Part shown: positions 23,710 to 36,385 of the stretch, piece after piece
How positions within the stretch are numbered: the first letter of the stretch is position 1
How the letters are laid out: each line of letters begins with the position of its first letter
Source: Neckera pumila
Lineage: Eukaryota; Streptophyta; Bryopsida; Hypnales; Neckeraceae
DNA length: 64,000 nucleotides
Direction of reading: 5' to 3'
Assembly: GCA_963969595.1 (NCBI GenBank)
Contig: OZ018408.1
Coordinates: forward strand, 44,393,022-44,457,021
The notes under the pieces: model-generated
What the model saw: the letters and a program-made list of their open reading frames with translations, nothing else
What the model was told of the DNA's origin: nothing
Databases searched by the model: none
Program-made: the position numbers and the translations under genes

Positions 23710-24565
23710 GCACCATGTGTTTGAATGTACAGCTAAGCGTTTTGATGATTTGGTTTCACATGAGTAAATAGTTGTACAGAAATGAGGGTTTTATAAATAG
23801 ATTGCCACATAGACTTAATTAGCTTTGCAGCTTGGTAGAGAGGTATGTGATCAAGATGAGGATTTAGCAATCTCGTCACAGACAATATGTGATTTTCGAT
23901 GTTCTTGGTGCATTTTTTTTTGCAGCTTTTTCATGGCTATAGTGCCGATCTTGCATGTTTACCAGTGAATTTGCAAATGGAAATGGAAATAGTAGGTGAA
24001 AACTTTGCTTGGATGATGCCTGAGTTTATGGAGAGATTGAACATCATAATTTGTGTGCAAACTTGGTCACTGAGCACAATGTTTCCCATGAGTCATACTT
24101 TTCAACAATCTTTGAAAGTAAATTGAAATTAATGGGCATTTTTATGAAGGTTTTGGGTGAAAAAACATCTTATAGTGCCTTCCATAAACATTCAAGTAAT
24201 TGCATGACACATCTTCAAATGCCCATATCTGCAAAGTGACATTTGGTAATTCATTAATGCAAGCCACATAAGCTAATGGTTCAAATTAAGAAAGTAATAT
24301 ACTATATTAGACACTTGAAAGTGTATGCGTCTCTCTTTTTGGAAGGTGAATAGCCATGTGTCTCATTTGAATACTTTTGAAACTCCATACACGGAAGGCA
24401 AGCAAAGGATTTGTCTACCTCCAGTCTGGAACTTGTGTGTGCAAGTTGTGTCTTGATTTCTCTATGATCTTTGGTACAAACTACCTCCACTTCTTTAGGA
24501 CCTCTATGTATACCATTTTCACCCATAGACAAGATGCCTAGAGCATTGACAACTAAGAAAAGAGA

Positions 24566-25360
24566 ATGTCAATTCCATATTGGGAAGAGGGTGTGGACTT
24601 GAGAGAAATTTATAGATCTTTGCATGTGAGCTTAGGTAGTGTTTATAACAATCAATGTGCACATGTTTCCTATGCAAAGCTTAGGCATAGAACTAGACCA
24701 CATGTAATGACTAGAGCTATGGATAGACAATTGAAAAAGGACTTTGGAATACAATAAGTTCAAATACAATAAGGTGTGCTCTTTGTAGACACAGTTTGAG
24801 TATACAAGAAAAGAAAAAAAGCCTCAATAGTCTAAAAAAATATCAAGATTATTTAGAATTTGCTATAGCACACCAACATTGGACTATAGATGATTGGAGT
24901 GGATTTATCTTTTTAGAGGAGTCTAAAATCAATTGCTTTTGTTCAAATGGAATGTCTTGTTGTTGAATGCGATATTCAAAACAACTTTCATCCTGAGTTG
25001 TTTTTCAAATAGTGAAACATGTTGGTGTAGAGATTATAATTTGGAGAAGTATATCCATCTATAGATCAAGAGTAGTAAGAAAAATTGAAGGTTGTATAGA
25101 CCAACATCAATATTGAGAGACCTTTGAGTAGATTTTGTACCAAACAACTTGCAAATTTCATGTGAACCTTCTTTTTGTTATTTTTCAACAAGATAATGCT
25201 TGTGTCTATACCACTAAGATTCTTATAGAGTGGTTCTCTCAACAATGTTTTATTCTATTGCCTTGGCAACTCAATTGCCCAACTTGAATCCAATCAAACA
25301 TCTATGGGCAATTTCCAAGCAGGCATTGAATTGATATGATCACCCATCAAGTGGAATGGT
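24566..25360 (+). pseudogene. Decayed Tc1-like (DD34E) transposase
   Basis: Pieces of a Tc1-type transposase appear in order across frames. There is an HTH-like start (EEGVDLREIYRSLHVSLGSV, then RPHVMTRAMDRQLKK). Near 24870 comes HQHWTIDDW with FIFLEESKIN, the site of the first catalytic Asp, here read as Glu. At about 25187 comes QQDNA with the second Asp. After IEWFSQQ and LLPW a one-base deletion leads into LNPIKHLW near 25275. The last catalytic position reads Lys instead of Glu. If the deletion is allowed for, the spacing from the second Asp is 34 residues (DD34E). It carries multiple stops and frameshifts, so it is dead. Terminal repeats were not found. Confidence 0.7.
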
Positions 25361-26129
25361 TAAATTGTGGAATTGAGTAGTAGAGCACTATAAAGGAGTT
25401 CGTGTTACATTAGACAACCTCATGTCATAGTTGACGGGTTTCTTATAGTGGAGGTTTTCTATTCTATCACTTCAAATAATTGCAAGAAGCTTGTAGAAAG
25501 CATGCTAAGCTCAATTGCTTTTGTAATAGAAACAAAAGGAAAGTAGAGAAAATATTGAGTGATTCTTCCATTGCAGTTACAAAAATGTTTAGTTGATAAG
25601 CAAACTTTAGATTTTATTCATCATCTTTCTTGAAGTTTCATTTTCATGGCTGCTTTTTGCAAATATGTAAGATATTTTGCAAAGTTTTTGAATGAAATTA
25701 CAACTTCTGAGTTTATAAATTTGTTTTCTTCCACAATTGAATAATTAGAAAGTTTGCAAACCTTCAAATAATTTGGAAGGCATGACTAGAAAGTGCTCAT
25801 CAAGGTGAGAAATAAAGTTAAATTCTTCAAGAATCCTTTGACCTATAACTATGCTCCTTCAATAAATTTTTAATTTGGCCACTATTAGTAAATTGTAATT
25901 AAATTATATCATTTGCTACAAGTGAAATTAAATCCTTTAATTTAGAGAGTCACAGTATTCTCAAAATTGTTATTGGAGATTTGAAATTTCCATGAAGGAC
26001 TGAAAGGAAAGGAAAGAAATTTTTTATCAAATATAAAATACAATCAAATAATTGAAAATTCTCATTTTAGTGTACTATTATTGTGTAGAATATCATATTA
26101 AAACAATTTCTACATCATTCACTTATAAT

Positions 26130-26560
26130 TTAACCCCTAAAGGACCAAGTTGCGTATTTTGGGCACCATAGAAATTTTGGGCAGCTTACTGCGGATGCAA
26201 TTTTAATTTTTTTTCTTTGAAAATTTTACAGAACATGTGTCCAAAGAGTAGCTTTAAGGCCCAACAATTTTTGTAACTTTTAACTAAATAGTTAAAAAGT
26301 TATTGCATGATATGTGATTTTCTTTGAAGTTTAGGCAGTCCAAGCACCTCAAAAAATTTCTTTAAAAATGACTTTTAAAAAATATTAAAATTTGAACTTG
26401 GTTCTTTATATGTATATATATATATATACACATGAAAAACTTTGAATCTTTCAATTTCAATCTATGAGTCAAAAGTTATGAGGATTTTAAGTTTGAGGGT
26501 AGGTATGGAGTCTTTGAAAATCCTAACTACCTGCAAACTAAAACTCGTCATAACTTTGTA
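26130..26560. repeat. Left end of a TTAA-type element related to 12422–13368
   Basis: TTAA at 26130–26133 is followed by CCCCTAAAGGACCAAG, the same 14-base terminus as the 947-bp element, and then a similar TTTTGGGCAG segment. I could not find the matching right end before the composite element at 27 kb, so this copy is truncated or diverged. Confidence 0.5.
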
Positions 26561-27016
26561 TGTAGCTAGTAAGGGGAGGGTCGATGCATGTACCACCCAA
26601 GAATGTTAGACTTTGTAATGTTCGATTCCTTCGTACTATTACAAATATTAGGCTCTAGGTAGCATGGTTTGTGGGCTGAACACAATTTGTACATCCCTTG
26701 GCTCGCAACTTCGTTATTTTGTTGCCAATCCAAAGGTTGAACAAGCCTTCTTTGTCTTTCACCTCTTGTGGATATCAATGCGCCCTACTAATAGTATTTC
26801 AATGACTGTATCACTGTAAATTGCATAACAGAAAAGCATTCCATCATGTACAAGTGGTATTTGGCATACCGCCATTTTAATGGAATCCCTTAGTATTTGA
26901 AATTTGGTATTTGTTGAATCGCCAAAGCATTGAGCTGACAACAATACAAAGAATCATCGGAAGTCAAAAAGAACAAAACGACTCACAACAAGAGAGTTGA
27001 CATCAACCGAGGAAGG

Positions 27017-27106
27017 AGATGTTTTGCGAATTTAAAATCCCAACCAAACTAATGGCCGCGGCTCTTCATTTCCTACTTTGACCAAGGGACAAGTGGCAGG
27101 AAGTCA
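27017..27106 (+). repeat. Left outer terminal inverted repeat (~90 bp)
   Basis: AGATGTTTTGCGAATTTAAA through to AAGTCAAG matches the inverse of 36294–36385 with about six differences in 90 bases. It marks the left border of the putative composite element. Confidence 0.8.
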
Positions 27107-28781
27107 AGGCATCATTCTACAACAATGCAGCATTCAAGTGGGCTCATCAATTTGTAATTTGACTCCTAGGACTATTCAACTCTATGTTAAGAGCCTTGGT
27201 GGTTGATTTGTCCCATTTCAAGGCACCGTTAGAAAGCAGAATCTACCGCAGGAGAAGTTTGGCCGATTTGGTCGCAGAATTGGCAGGGATGGCCAATTTT
27301 GATGCTCCCACCGCATTCCTTCACCTCTTAATGTAAGAAAACCCGCCTGTCGAGGTGCATTCTGTACAGGAGCTCGCCCTGCCGGGCTGGCCCCTGGGGC
27401 TTGCTTCCATGCAGATGGCGCCTCGATAGGCGCGTTCTCTAGTACATAATGGTGCTTTGGAAACCTATTTCATGATAATTTGAGCTCGAGTGTAATGACT
27501 TTGTTACATAATTATGCATTATTTCCTAAGATAATGTAATTATTCTTGAATGTGTTGGCACAAGTGTAGTTAGTTCCTAAAATAAAAAACCAAAAAGAAA
27601 GATTATTGTGCAATTTTTTTTTGATTGACTTATTGGGTACAAATAGAAAAAAAAATTATAAAAAAATTAAACCAATAGACTCATGAAAAATTATAATCGA
27701 GTCGAATCATCCAAACTATATTTTCATTAATTATAAAATTAAATCTTTACATTCTAATCATATTATTTTAAACTAGAATAGCACAATGATCTTTGTATTT
27801 TATATCATCATAAAAGTGGATAAGTAAATTTCTAGAGAAAAATTAGAAATACACATTAAAACATAAGGTAGTTCACTTTAGTTGGCAATATTAATTATTA
27901 ATATGATATGTTCAAACAAATTAACAAGTGTTTTGTTAATTAAATAATCTATACTTTTATTAAAAAAATGTTATTTATCCCTCCAGAAAATAGTTCAATT
28001 TGTTTTAAAATTATTCAAAAATATTGATTATTGATGGATATTACTATCTTAGTAGGTAAAATATCTTGTCAAAATAGGAAAATTTTGAACTTCAAGTACA
28101 TGATGGAAGAAGTTTTTTAAATATTAATCCATTGATAAAAAATTAAATTTATGTAAGTTTGGAGATGTATAAATTAAGGTTCCACATTCTTAGAATTTCA
28201 TCCACTATCAATTTATTAAGTTATATAATTAACGAAGTTAGGATGTAATTGCTTTTCCTATGATGGTCTAGAGAACCAACAACACTTTACCAACTAAATC
28301 CTAAACCCTAGGCAACCAAAATCTTACAAGTCAATCATACAAAATGAATGTAGGATTCAATGAAATGTATGACTTGAAATTCTACAAATTTGATTCATTC
28401 TTACATAATTTGGAAATGTACAAGTTTCATCCACTTCAATTTTAAAAAGTGATATGGACTATTTCATCAAATTTCAACAATCCAAAGTCTAGAAATAATA
28501 TTGACAACAAAAATAACTTAGAAAAAATATACAAAATACATTGGAAGATTTGTCAAATAATGTTCTCAATGATTGGTTGTATTTTTTTTTATGCAAAGTA
28601 TTAGACAAGAGATACAAGCAAAACATTAAGAGATCTATGCAAAATGCTGGGAGGTCTTGAAAAAACATTGAAAGATCTATACAAAACTTTTGGAGGTCTA
28701 CACAAAACATTAATAGATTCATGATTGTCCTTCAAAGTCAAGAGATATTTCCATGTTCTACAAATATAGTCTACAGTTTAC

Positions 28782-31441
28782 CAATTCATAGTGTTTACAA
28801 CTAATTCATAACCTAGTAACAAAGGCAAAAGATCATTGTATATATGAAATGTTTAAAAGTATTTTGGACTTTAGAATCTAAATAGATCAAAAATCACCAT
28901 TTTGGACCCAAAAAAAAAGGTAAAATTCATTTGACAAGTGTTAGCTAGTAACTATCATGATACAATAAATTCTTACAAAAAACTTCCATAATTAAATGTT
29001 CAAAAAGTCTAAAGTTAAATGTGGGTTCAGATATTTTGGATTGTCAATCTTTTAAAACATATAAATAGCAAGACTCTACAAAAGAATGTAGACTTTAAAT
29101 TGATTATAGTCACTAAAATACTCCTTCTAATTAGATAACAAAGGAATTGCAAATTCTTTCAACATTGTGGTCTTTGAACAATACTATACTATGTAAATTC
29201 TAAATTTTGAATCCTATTAAATCCAAAGTCTTTAATTTTAGATCCATGAAATTTTATAATGTATTAAAGATTAATAATTTAAATCTAAATACAAAGCTTG
29301 AAATTGTATCTTTTGGTTATGAATAATGTTTCAAGCTCCAAAAATAATGATGTTGTATTACATTTAATTTGGACAATTCAAAGTCCAATGCCATGTTTAG
29401 TAAAATGTAGACTATTCCTTTATTTGCAAACAAAGTTTGCAAAGTTAACCATTGAGAGATTTGTATATGTAAGTTGAAGGACATACACATTCTGATGTTC
29501 TATACAAAACTTTCAAGGGTTTGTACAAATGTACCAAATTACAAGTCATGTTTTCAATAAATCTCCTAAATATGTATATTTTGGACAAATTTTAGTTTCA
29601 AATACATTCAAAAATGATTGAATAATTGAGCACCAAGTTAGTAAACATTCAATTCATTGTTATCAATAAAATGCGCATTTCCGTTTGAGTGATGCCATAT
29701 TTAACTTAAGCTACAATATTCATGCAATTGTAAACAATGTTTACAAACAATAAATTGAACACAAAAATTTCTTTTTTTTTGTTGGCAGAAATCCCAAGGA
29801 ATATATACAACACAAAGAGAAAATCATGAACTTTCAATGTATATTTAGAACTTTCATTTCTAGACTAGTTTTAATTGTAAGGACTACCATGTCAAAGAGG
29901 ACTCTAGATTTTTTCAGTTTTAAATAAATACAACATAATTATTAGAACTAGTACAAAAAAACTAACTATTTTGTTAACTTTTCGATATTACAATGTTTAG
30001 AGAATACTTTACAAGTCACCTATTGTAAGGAAAGCACTTCTAATAGTCCATTTTTATCACATTTTTATTTCCACACTTTTGAATGAAAAAAAGGAAATTG
30101 ATGGTAATTAAATTTTATGAATTAGACTATTTTCATTTCCCATAAAGTAAAGAATGTCTAAATCCCCGCATTGTAAAGTCCTTTCTCATCTGGAAATGAA
30201 TTTTTTTTTGGTAATTTACAATAAAACAACTACATTCAAATGTTTAATTTTATTTTGATATAAATAAGTTGAAATCAATCAAATGAATTAATTATTTTAA
30301 TTGTAAGCTTCATTATGGATAAGAGAAGATACAATATCAATGAATTCTAGGGCACTAGTATGAAGTTAGTTCTATTGCTATTCAAACCTATAGAAGTCCT
30401 CATCCATAATACATACTTTAAGTTCACTATTTTAAACTATGATATAACAAAAAATCCACAAACTTTGTAAATATCTTCCACACACACTTTTGTAAGAATA
30501 TGGTATAATTCATTTTGGAAGTTCAATCTAAATGACATACTATAATTGTGTAGGAATTGCAAAACAAATTGTTCCATATTAGTAATCAATATCAACTTAT
30601 TTAAGCCCAATACTCTTTGATTGGTAATAAGCATCCAAGCGTAATAATGTCAATAACTAGTGAATTATACATCATGTAATCTACTTTTAATTTATTATAA
30701 GTTGTAGGCCCACATAATCGCATATGATGCATATTTATATGATTGCATAATTATGATTTACATAATTATTATTTTTAATGCAAGGCTTAGATTTGGAATA
30801 TAAGCATTCAATATCAATATAAAGTAAGTTATTATTCATACCCAGAAGCTGCATCTTCTAGGTGCATAATGACAAAGTACTCGTTTTTCTAGCTAAAAAC
30901 CACACATGAATAATTGAAGGGATACACGTGTCCATTTTCCATTGGTTGTGAAAACAAGATGGGTGTTTCTGAAATATCTCCACCTCATATTTGTATTTTT
31001 TGAAAGTTACTTGGACTACAGTCAATATAGGATATTGACTGCCGTATGTATATCATATATAACCATATGAATTTGTATCCATATTTGTATAGATATATGT
31101 ATTTAATACTATATTTCCATAAGTATTCTATATGTATTCGACATATTGTATGTATTTGACATATCATATATATTCTATGTTCCATATCCCAGAGTGCCAT
31201 ATCCTAATCTTCTTGACGGTCAATATTATTGCTCACAACGGTGCAATCAACAAAAATTGCTTAATTTTTAAATTGGAGATCAATCGCATTGGAGGGAGGC
31301 ATTTTTTAGTAAGAAGATCAATGGCTATGTTTTTTCACCGGGGAGGGGGCTATTAACAACATGAGATGAATGCATCTTTGGGGTGCATAGTCAATCACGA
31401 AGACTTTAATGACATTAATTCATTTTTTAACAAATTTTCAG
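28782..31441. other. AT-rich non-coding core of the foldback element
   Basis: No open frame above ~75 codons and no motif is recognised on either strand. The base composition is very AT-rich throughout. Confidence 0.5.
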
Positions 31442-31484
31442 AATTATTAAATATAATTTAAAATTAATATATATTAATTTCAAC

Positions 31485-31520
<36 letters not shown>

Positions 31521-31563
31521 GTTGAAATTAATATATATTAATTTTAAATTATATTTAATAATT
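31442..31563. repeat. 122-bp perfect AT palindrome
   Basis: AATTATTAAATATAATTT… at the left is exactly mirrored at the right end (…ATATTTAATAATT), meeting in an alternating AT centre (about 31490–31516). It could be a tiny palindromic MITE or an extrudable cruciform. Confidence 0.85.
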
Positions 31564-33060
31564 TGTAAACCTATAGAAGTCCAGCAAGAAATCAATTCTA
31601 TTGCTCCTCAAATTCTTATCAATTGCCATTGGAGATACATTTTTTTAGTTTATTAAAACCATACTTTTCTAAATACTCAATGAAAGCGCTGCTCACATAG
31701 TCTGTGACTATTATCGTACACTTAAATTGGCTAGGAAGTGGTAATCTTTTGGAAAGTTCAAAATTAAATGATACAATTGTGAATGCAAGACAAATTTCTA
31801 GTTTGTCTTTGGAGCCAATATTAATTTTTCAATTCCATTAAAAATTTAAAGTAGTAATCTATAGACTATATTTGTAGAACATGGAAATATCTCTTGACTT
31901 TGAAGGACAATCATGAATCTATTAATGTTTTGTGTAGACCTCCAAAAGTTTTGTATAGATCTTTCAATGTTTTTTCAAGACCTCCCAGCATTTTGCATAG
32001 ATCTCTTAATGTTTTGCTTGTATCTCTTGTCTAATACTTTGCATAAAAAAAAATACAACCAATCATTGAGAACATTATTTGACAAATCTTCCAATGTATT
32101 TTGTATATTTTTTCTAAGTTATTTTTGTTGTCAATATTATTTCTAGACTTTGGATTGTTGAAATTTGATGAAATAGTCCATATCACTTTTTAAAATTGAA
32201 GTGGATGAAACTTGTACATTTCCAAATTATGTAAGAATGAATCAAATTTGTAGAATTTCAAGTCATACATTTCATTGAATCCTACATTCATTTTGTATGA
32301 TTGACTTGTAAGATTTTGGTTGCCTAGGGTTTAGGATTTAGTTGGTAAAGTGTTGTTGGTTCTCTAGACCATCATAGGAAAAGCAATTACATCCTAACTT
32401 CGTTAATTATATAACTTAATAAATTGATAGTGGATGAAATTCTAAGAATGTGGAACCTTAATTTATACATCTCCAAACTTACATAAATTTAATTTTTTAT
32501 CAATGGATTAATATTTAAAAAACTTCTTCCATCATGTACTTGAAGTTCAAAATTTTCCTATTTTGACAAGATATTTTACCTACTAAGATAGTAATATCCA
32601 TCAATAATCAATATTTTTGAATAATTTTAAAACAAATTGAACTATTTTCTGGAGGGATAAATAACATTTTTTTAATAAAAGTATAGATTATTTAATTAAC
32701 AAAACACTTGTTAATTTGTTTGAACATATCATATTAATAATTAATATTGCCAACTAAAGTGAACTACCTTATGTTTTAATGTGTATTTCTAATTTTTCTC
32801 TAGAAATTTACTTATCCACTTTTATGATGATATAAAATACAAAGATCATTGTGCTATTCTAGTTTAAAATAATATGATTAGAATGTAAAGATTTAATTTT
32901 ATAATTAATGAAAATATAGTTTGGATGATTCGACTCGATTATAATTTTTCATGAGTCTATTGGTTTAATTTTTTTATAATTTTTTTTTCTATTTGTACCC
33001 AATAAGTCAATAAAAAAAACTGCTCAATAATCCTTATTTTTAATTTTTAATTTTAGAAAC

Positions 33061-35280
33061 TGACAATGAACCAAAAAGTGGTTGCACACACATTGGTAAG
33101 CCCCTCCCCCAGCTGAGAAAAACAAGAAGCCATTGATTGTACAAAAAAATAAAAAGCCCCCCCCCTGCTTGTTGTTGATGAGCTGTTGATGTTGCTTGAG
33201 AGACGATTGGGCGGTTCTCCCTCAGACGCGTCTTCCTGGTGGAAGCCGCAGTTATCTTTGTCTTTGCTGTCTGTCCATGTGTTGTTGCTGGACTTGCGCG
33301 GAGGGCTTCTTGGTGGAGCCGCATTAATCTTTGTCTTCGCTGTCTGTGATTCAGGACCAAATATTTGCAACAAACGTTAAGAGCAATTTGTGGTGGTGAC
33401 GTAGAGCTGCTACCATGGCTCTGTTGCTCGTCACTTTCATGCTGAGCAATGCGTGGGTTGGACACTTAACCTACTGCAACTTTCATTGAAATCTCTGGCA
33501 CCCATGGAATTATGGCGCCAACTTCGTAGAAATCTAATGAGACAGGTACCGATTGCGGGGAATTCTAGCAACATGGTCAATTGGAATGGGTGACGAAACT
33601 TTGCTAGGCCTGCATGATTGTTGCGGATTGCTCTATTGCAATACAATGAATGTTGACTTTCTTGGTGCATTGTTATTTGCTTTGAAACTGCGGCAATTTC
33701 CTCTAAACATCATGGCACTATGTCAAATTGGGTGTACAAAATGATAATATGTACAAATGCAAGACGCGTGCAGCCCAACGTGGAGGAAAAATGCAACAAA
33801 AGTGCCCATCAAGTTGGGTTGATGCATCGGTATCGATCACTGCTATGGTTGACGGAGGAACATTAGACGTTGCCGTCTGCACTGTTTTCTTTACCTTCTG
33901 TCGCTCCTGCATTGCTCCTCCTCCACTGTGGTAAGCTCCATCTCAAGCCTCCAATTCTCTCCTTGTTTTGCTTTCTCTGTTTCTCCACCTTGTAAGCCTA
34001 CCTATCCTTCTTTTCTATGCCGGCTACTCTTTTCCCCCACAGTTCTCACCTTTTCTAGTTCAAAGTCGATTTGTTCCGCTATTGAATTTGATCCCTGATA
34101 ACTTGATACAATATTGGTCCTAATTTTTGCTGAATTTGTCATGCATGTGTGAGGATTTTGATCTCTGTTAGTTCTTAAGACTCCAATGTGACAAAAAGGT
34201 TTGTGTTCTGATGTGGTGGTTCTATTTTTTTGAGGGGGGTTAGCAGTTGTCGATATTGGTGGTTTGATAGGCATTTGGAGGTACGGTATTGCAATGGTTT
34301 ATTGAAGCTGAAGACAAATGGTGCTTGTGTGGTTTTGTGCAGGTGAAATAGGGAGAGGGAAAACAGGGATAGGCCTCCGTGGAAAGTGGCAATGACACTA
34401 GAGTGGAATTATGGTTTTGAGTGCTGAGTAGATTTGAGTTTTGATGGTCGTTGTTGAGGTTGCTGTTCTTTGTCACGCCTGTGATGCAAAGACAAGAGAG
34501 CCCGCGGTGTTGGCACTTGTAATGACGTTGGCTTGGATCTTGTTGATGCATTTCTGTGCTTCGCTTTTTTGTTTGGTCATTGATGTTGCTCCACCGTCTA
34601 TATAGTGAGTATCATAAGGTTGTATTGAGAGTAGTCAAAAATTAGTTATGGTGTTGTTATCTGCGCAAACATTGATGTTACGGATGACTTGGGTTGATGT
34701 TGGTAAGGCGTTTCTCCCATGATGAGTTAAAGTGGCATGCAACTGGTTTTGGGACTTTGGTGTTCCTGGTAAGCTCGTACATTTCGCAACTTGACTTTCA
34801 GTCAATTATGTGGCCAATGTTGTAGGGCAAGGTCTGCCCGGTGATTAGCTTATGCATTTTTCTATTTACAATTGTCGTGTTCATAGTATTGCTTGTTCTA
34901 GAATTGACAATAGTAACCTAATTCAAGCACTACAAGTTATGTTGAGTGAACTAGGCACACAATTGATACGACTTTCACTTTGAGCCACCCCTAATTGGTT
35001 TGTCCTTAGTTCAATTATTGTGAGTGCTCATTTTCTTTATTTAAAAACCAAAGATGAGACTTTTTTATGATTTGATATTACAAGTTCATGACTCACTCAG
35101 CGCATGTTCTCGGTTGGCATTGTAGGATTAGCAAGGGGCTGTACTTATCTGCAAAGTTTTATTCAATGGGACCACCACTGTCGCAGATTCTGAAAGAGGC
35201 TGCCCATAAATGTCAAACGGCAGCGCACGCCAAAGACACTGTGGTTTGTGGTGCCCCCAACTGCAGTCGGTGGTACTACC
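33061..35280. other. Non-coding part of the composite element, possible captured fragments
   Basis: GC content is higher here than in the foldback arms. Frames of 60–140 codons exist on both strands, but none has a recognisable domain, and several are mutual shadows. Captured and decayed gene fragments are plausible but not identifiable. Confidence 0.35.
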
Positions 35281-35289
35281 AAATAGACT

Positions 35290-36165
35290 ACCAGAAACCC
35301 GGCAGTTAAAAAACCTAAAAGAGCTCCAAAAACACAGCCTGCAGTGCAACCAAAAGAAATGGATTTGAGTGTGACAATCTCTATTGGTAGTGCTGACATT
35401 CCCTTAGTGCTTCTAGGGAAAATGGAAGAGTTCCTATAGAAGCACTATATCTGTGGGTTGTGCTCAATTGAATGTGGGAGCAGTTTGAGCAGATTGCATT
35501 TGCAGATGGTTTGTCAAATGCTAACTTTGTCTACTGCCGTGGTGAGCAAAAAAATAAAAGAGCATCTTCAATGGGACAATCTTGAAAAAGCACCTGTGGG
35601 ACACCACATCCTTATAAAAGGCCGTCGTAATAAAGGACTACACACCTTCATTGGGATGTTGGGCTACTGCATCAAAGACAAGGGAGAAGACCACTTTGAA
35701 TATGTCCATAGAAACGTTAGTGACGAAGTGCTTAAGGAAGGTGTGGAGGAGTATATTTATCACAGTACTCCTTTTGCTAAAACCGGGTCGTCCTCACTCA
35801 TACTAATCTCATTGAGAGAGCAGCAATGTATTGCAAATATAAAATGCAAAAATAATTTAGAAGTACGCTTCCAGGAACTATCTTGCCTATGCTCCAGTCT
35901 GGGCAATATATACCCTCTGCTTTTTGGGTTCTGCCTGTCCGTCAGGGTGGCATGGAATTTTGCAAAATCGCTTCTCTTTGGAAGTGCATGATAAATCCTC
36001 AAGATCTCAAAATGGATGATGTCACTCAAATTTTCTTCAAACACACAAACCCAGGTTCTCGCCTAGCAAACTTGGGCCAACAGCGGCTTGCTGGAGACCT
36101 GCATGAAGCACGTAAAGGTGCAGCCCACAAGTATGACCTTCTAGGTATTTTTCTGTTTCCTCTGA
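35290..36165 (+). pseudogene. Rep-type HUH endonuclease-like remnant
   Basis: The coding signal opens with VTISIGSADIP and LVLLGKMEEFL. An in-frame TAG (about 35438) follows, then ICGLCSIECG, LHLQMV (H-hydrophobic-Q, like Rep motif II), and GMLGYCIKDKGEDHF (Tyr-x-x-Lys, like Rep motif III). A frameshift near 35787 and a TAA near 35855 interrupt it. The other frame then continues with YIPSAFWVLPVRQGGMEF, DDVTQIFFKH and LHEARKGAAHKYDLL. The motif order suits rolling-circle initiators of the CRESS-Rep/HUH superfamily, or the HUH transposons called Replitrons; I infer this from motif spacing only. No helicase domain is seen. It is broken by at least two stops and one frameshift. Confidence 0.55.
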
Positions 36166-36293
36166 TCTTCCTCTTTCTAGTCTTAATTCTTCTCTATTTC
36201 TCAAGTTTGACGTCAACTATATTTGCAATGTGGTCTGCTCTTTCAAAACTCCCTCTCTCTCTCTGCGCAATAGTAGGGTAGTCACAGAGTACA

Positions 36294-36385
36294 CTTGACT
36301 TCTTGCCACTTGTCCCTTGGTCAAAGTAGGAGATGAAGAGCCGCCACCATTAGTTTGGTCGGGATTTTAAATTCGCAAAACATCT
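36294..36385 (-). repeat. Right outer terminal inverted repeat (~90 bp)
   Basis: This is the inverse of 27017–27106, ending CGCAAAACATCT at the outer edge. It marks the right border of the composite element. Confidence 0.8.

Larger units (their letters stand above)
27575..33060. mobile_element. Foldback element with ~1.2-kb near-identical inverted arms
   Basis: The left arm (27575–28781) is the reverse complement of the right arm (31854–33060). Every stretch I compared matches, and a 77-codon frame is identical on both sides. Divergence appears only at the outer ~40 bases and the inner ~15. The 3.07-kb centre (28782–31853) has no long open frame. Such arms mean either recent insertion or ongoing conversion between arms. 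It contains no transposase, so it would be non-autonomous. Confidence 0.85.
27017..36385. mobile_element. Composite TIR-bounded element (~9.4 kb) holding a large inner inverted repeat and a Rep-like remnant
   Basis: The outer ~90-bp inverted repeats at 27017–27106 and 36294–36385 bracket an inner 5.5-kb inverted-repeat structure (27575–33060) and a degraded Rep-like coding region (35290–36160). Removing the inner element would leave about 3.9 kb. Mutator-like elements often have long TIRs and captured gene fragments, so that superfamily is one option. No target duplication or MULE transposase is visible, so the class is open. Confidence 0.5.

Noticed and set aside
28489..28722. 77-codon Leu/Phe-rich frame repeated at 31913–32146
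   Set aside because: The duplication comes from the inverted arms, and the peptide has no motif or gene signals.
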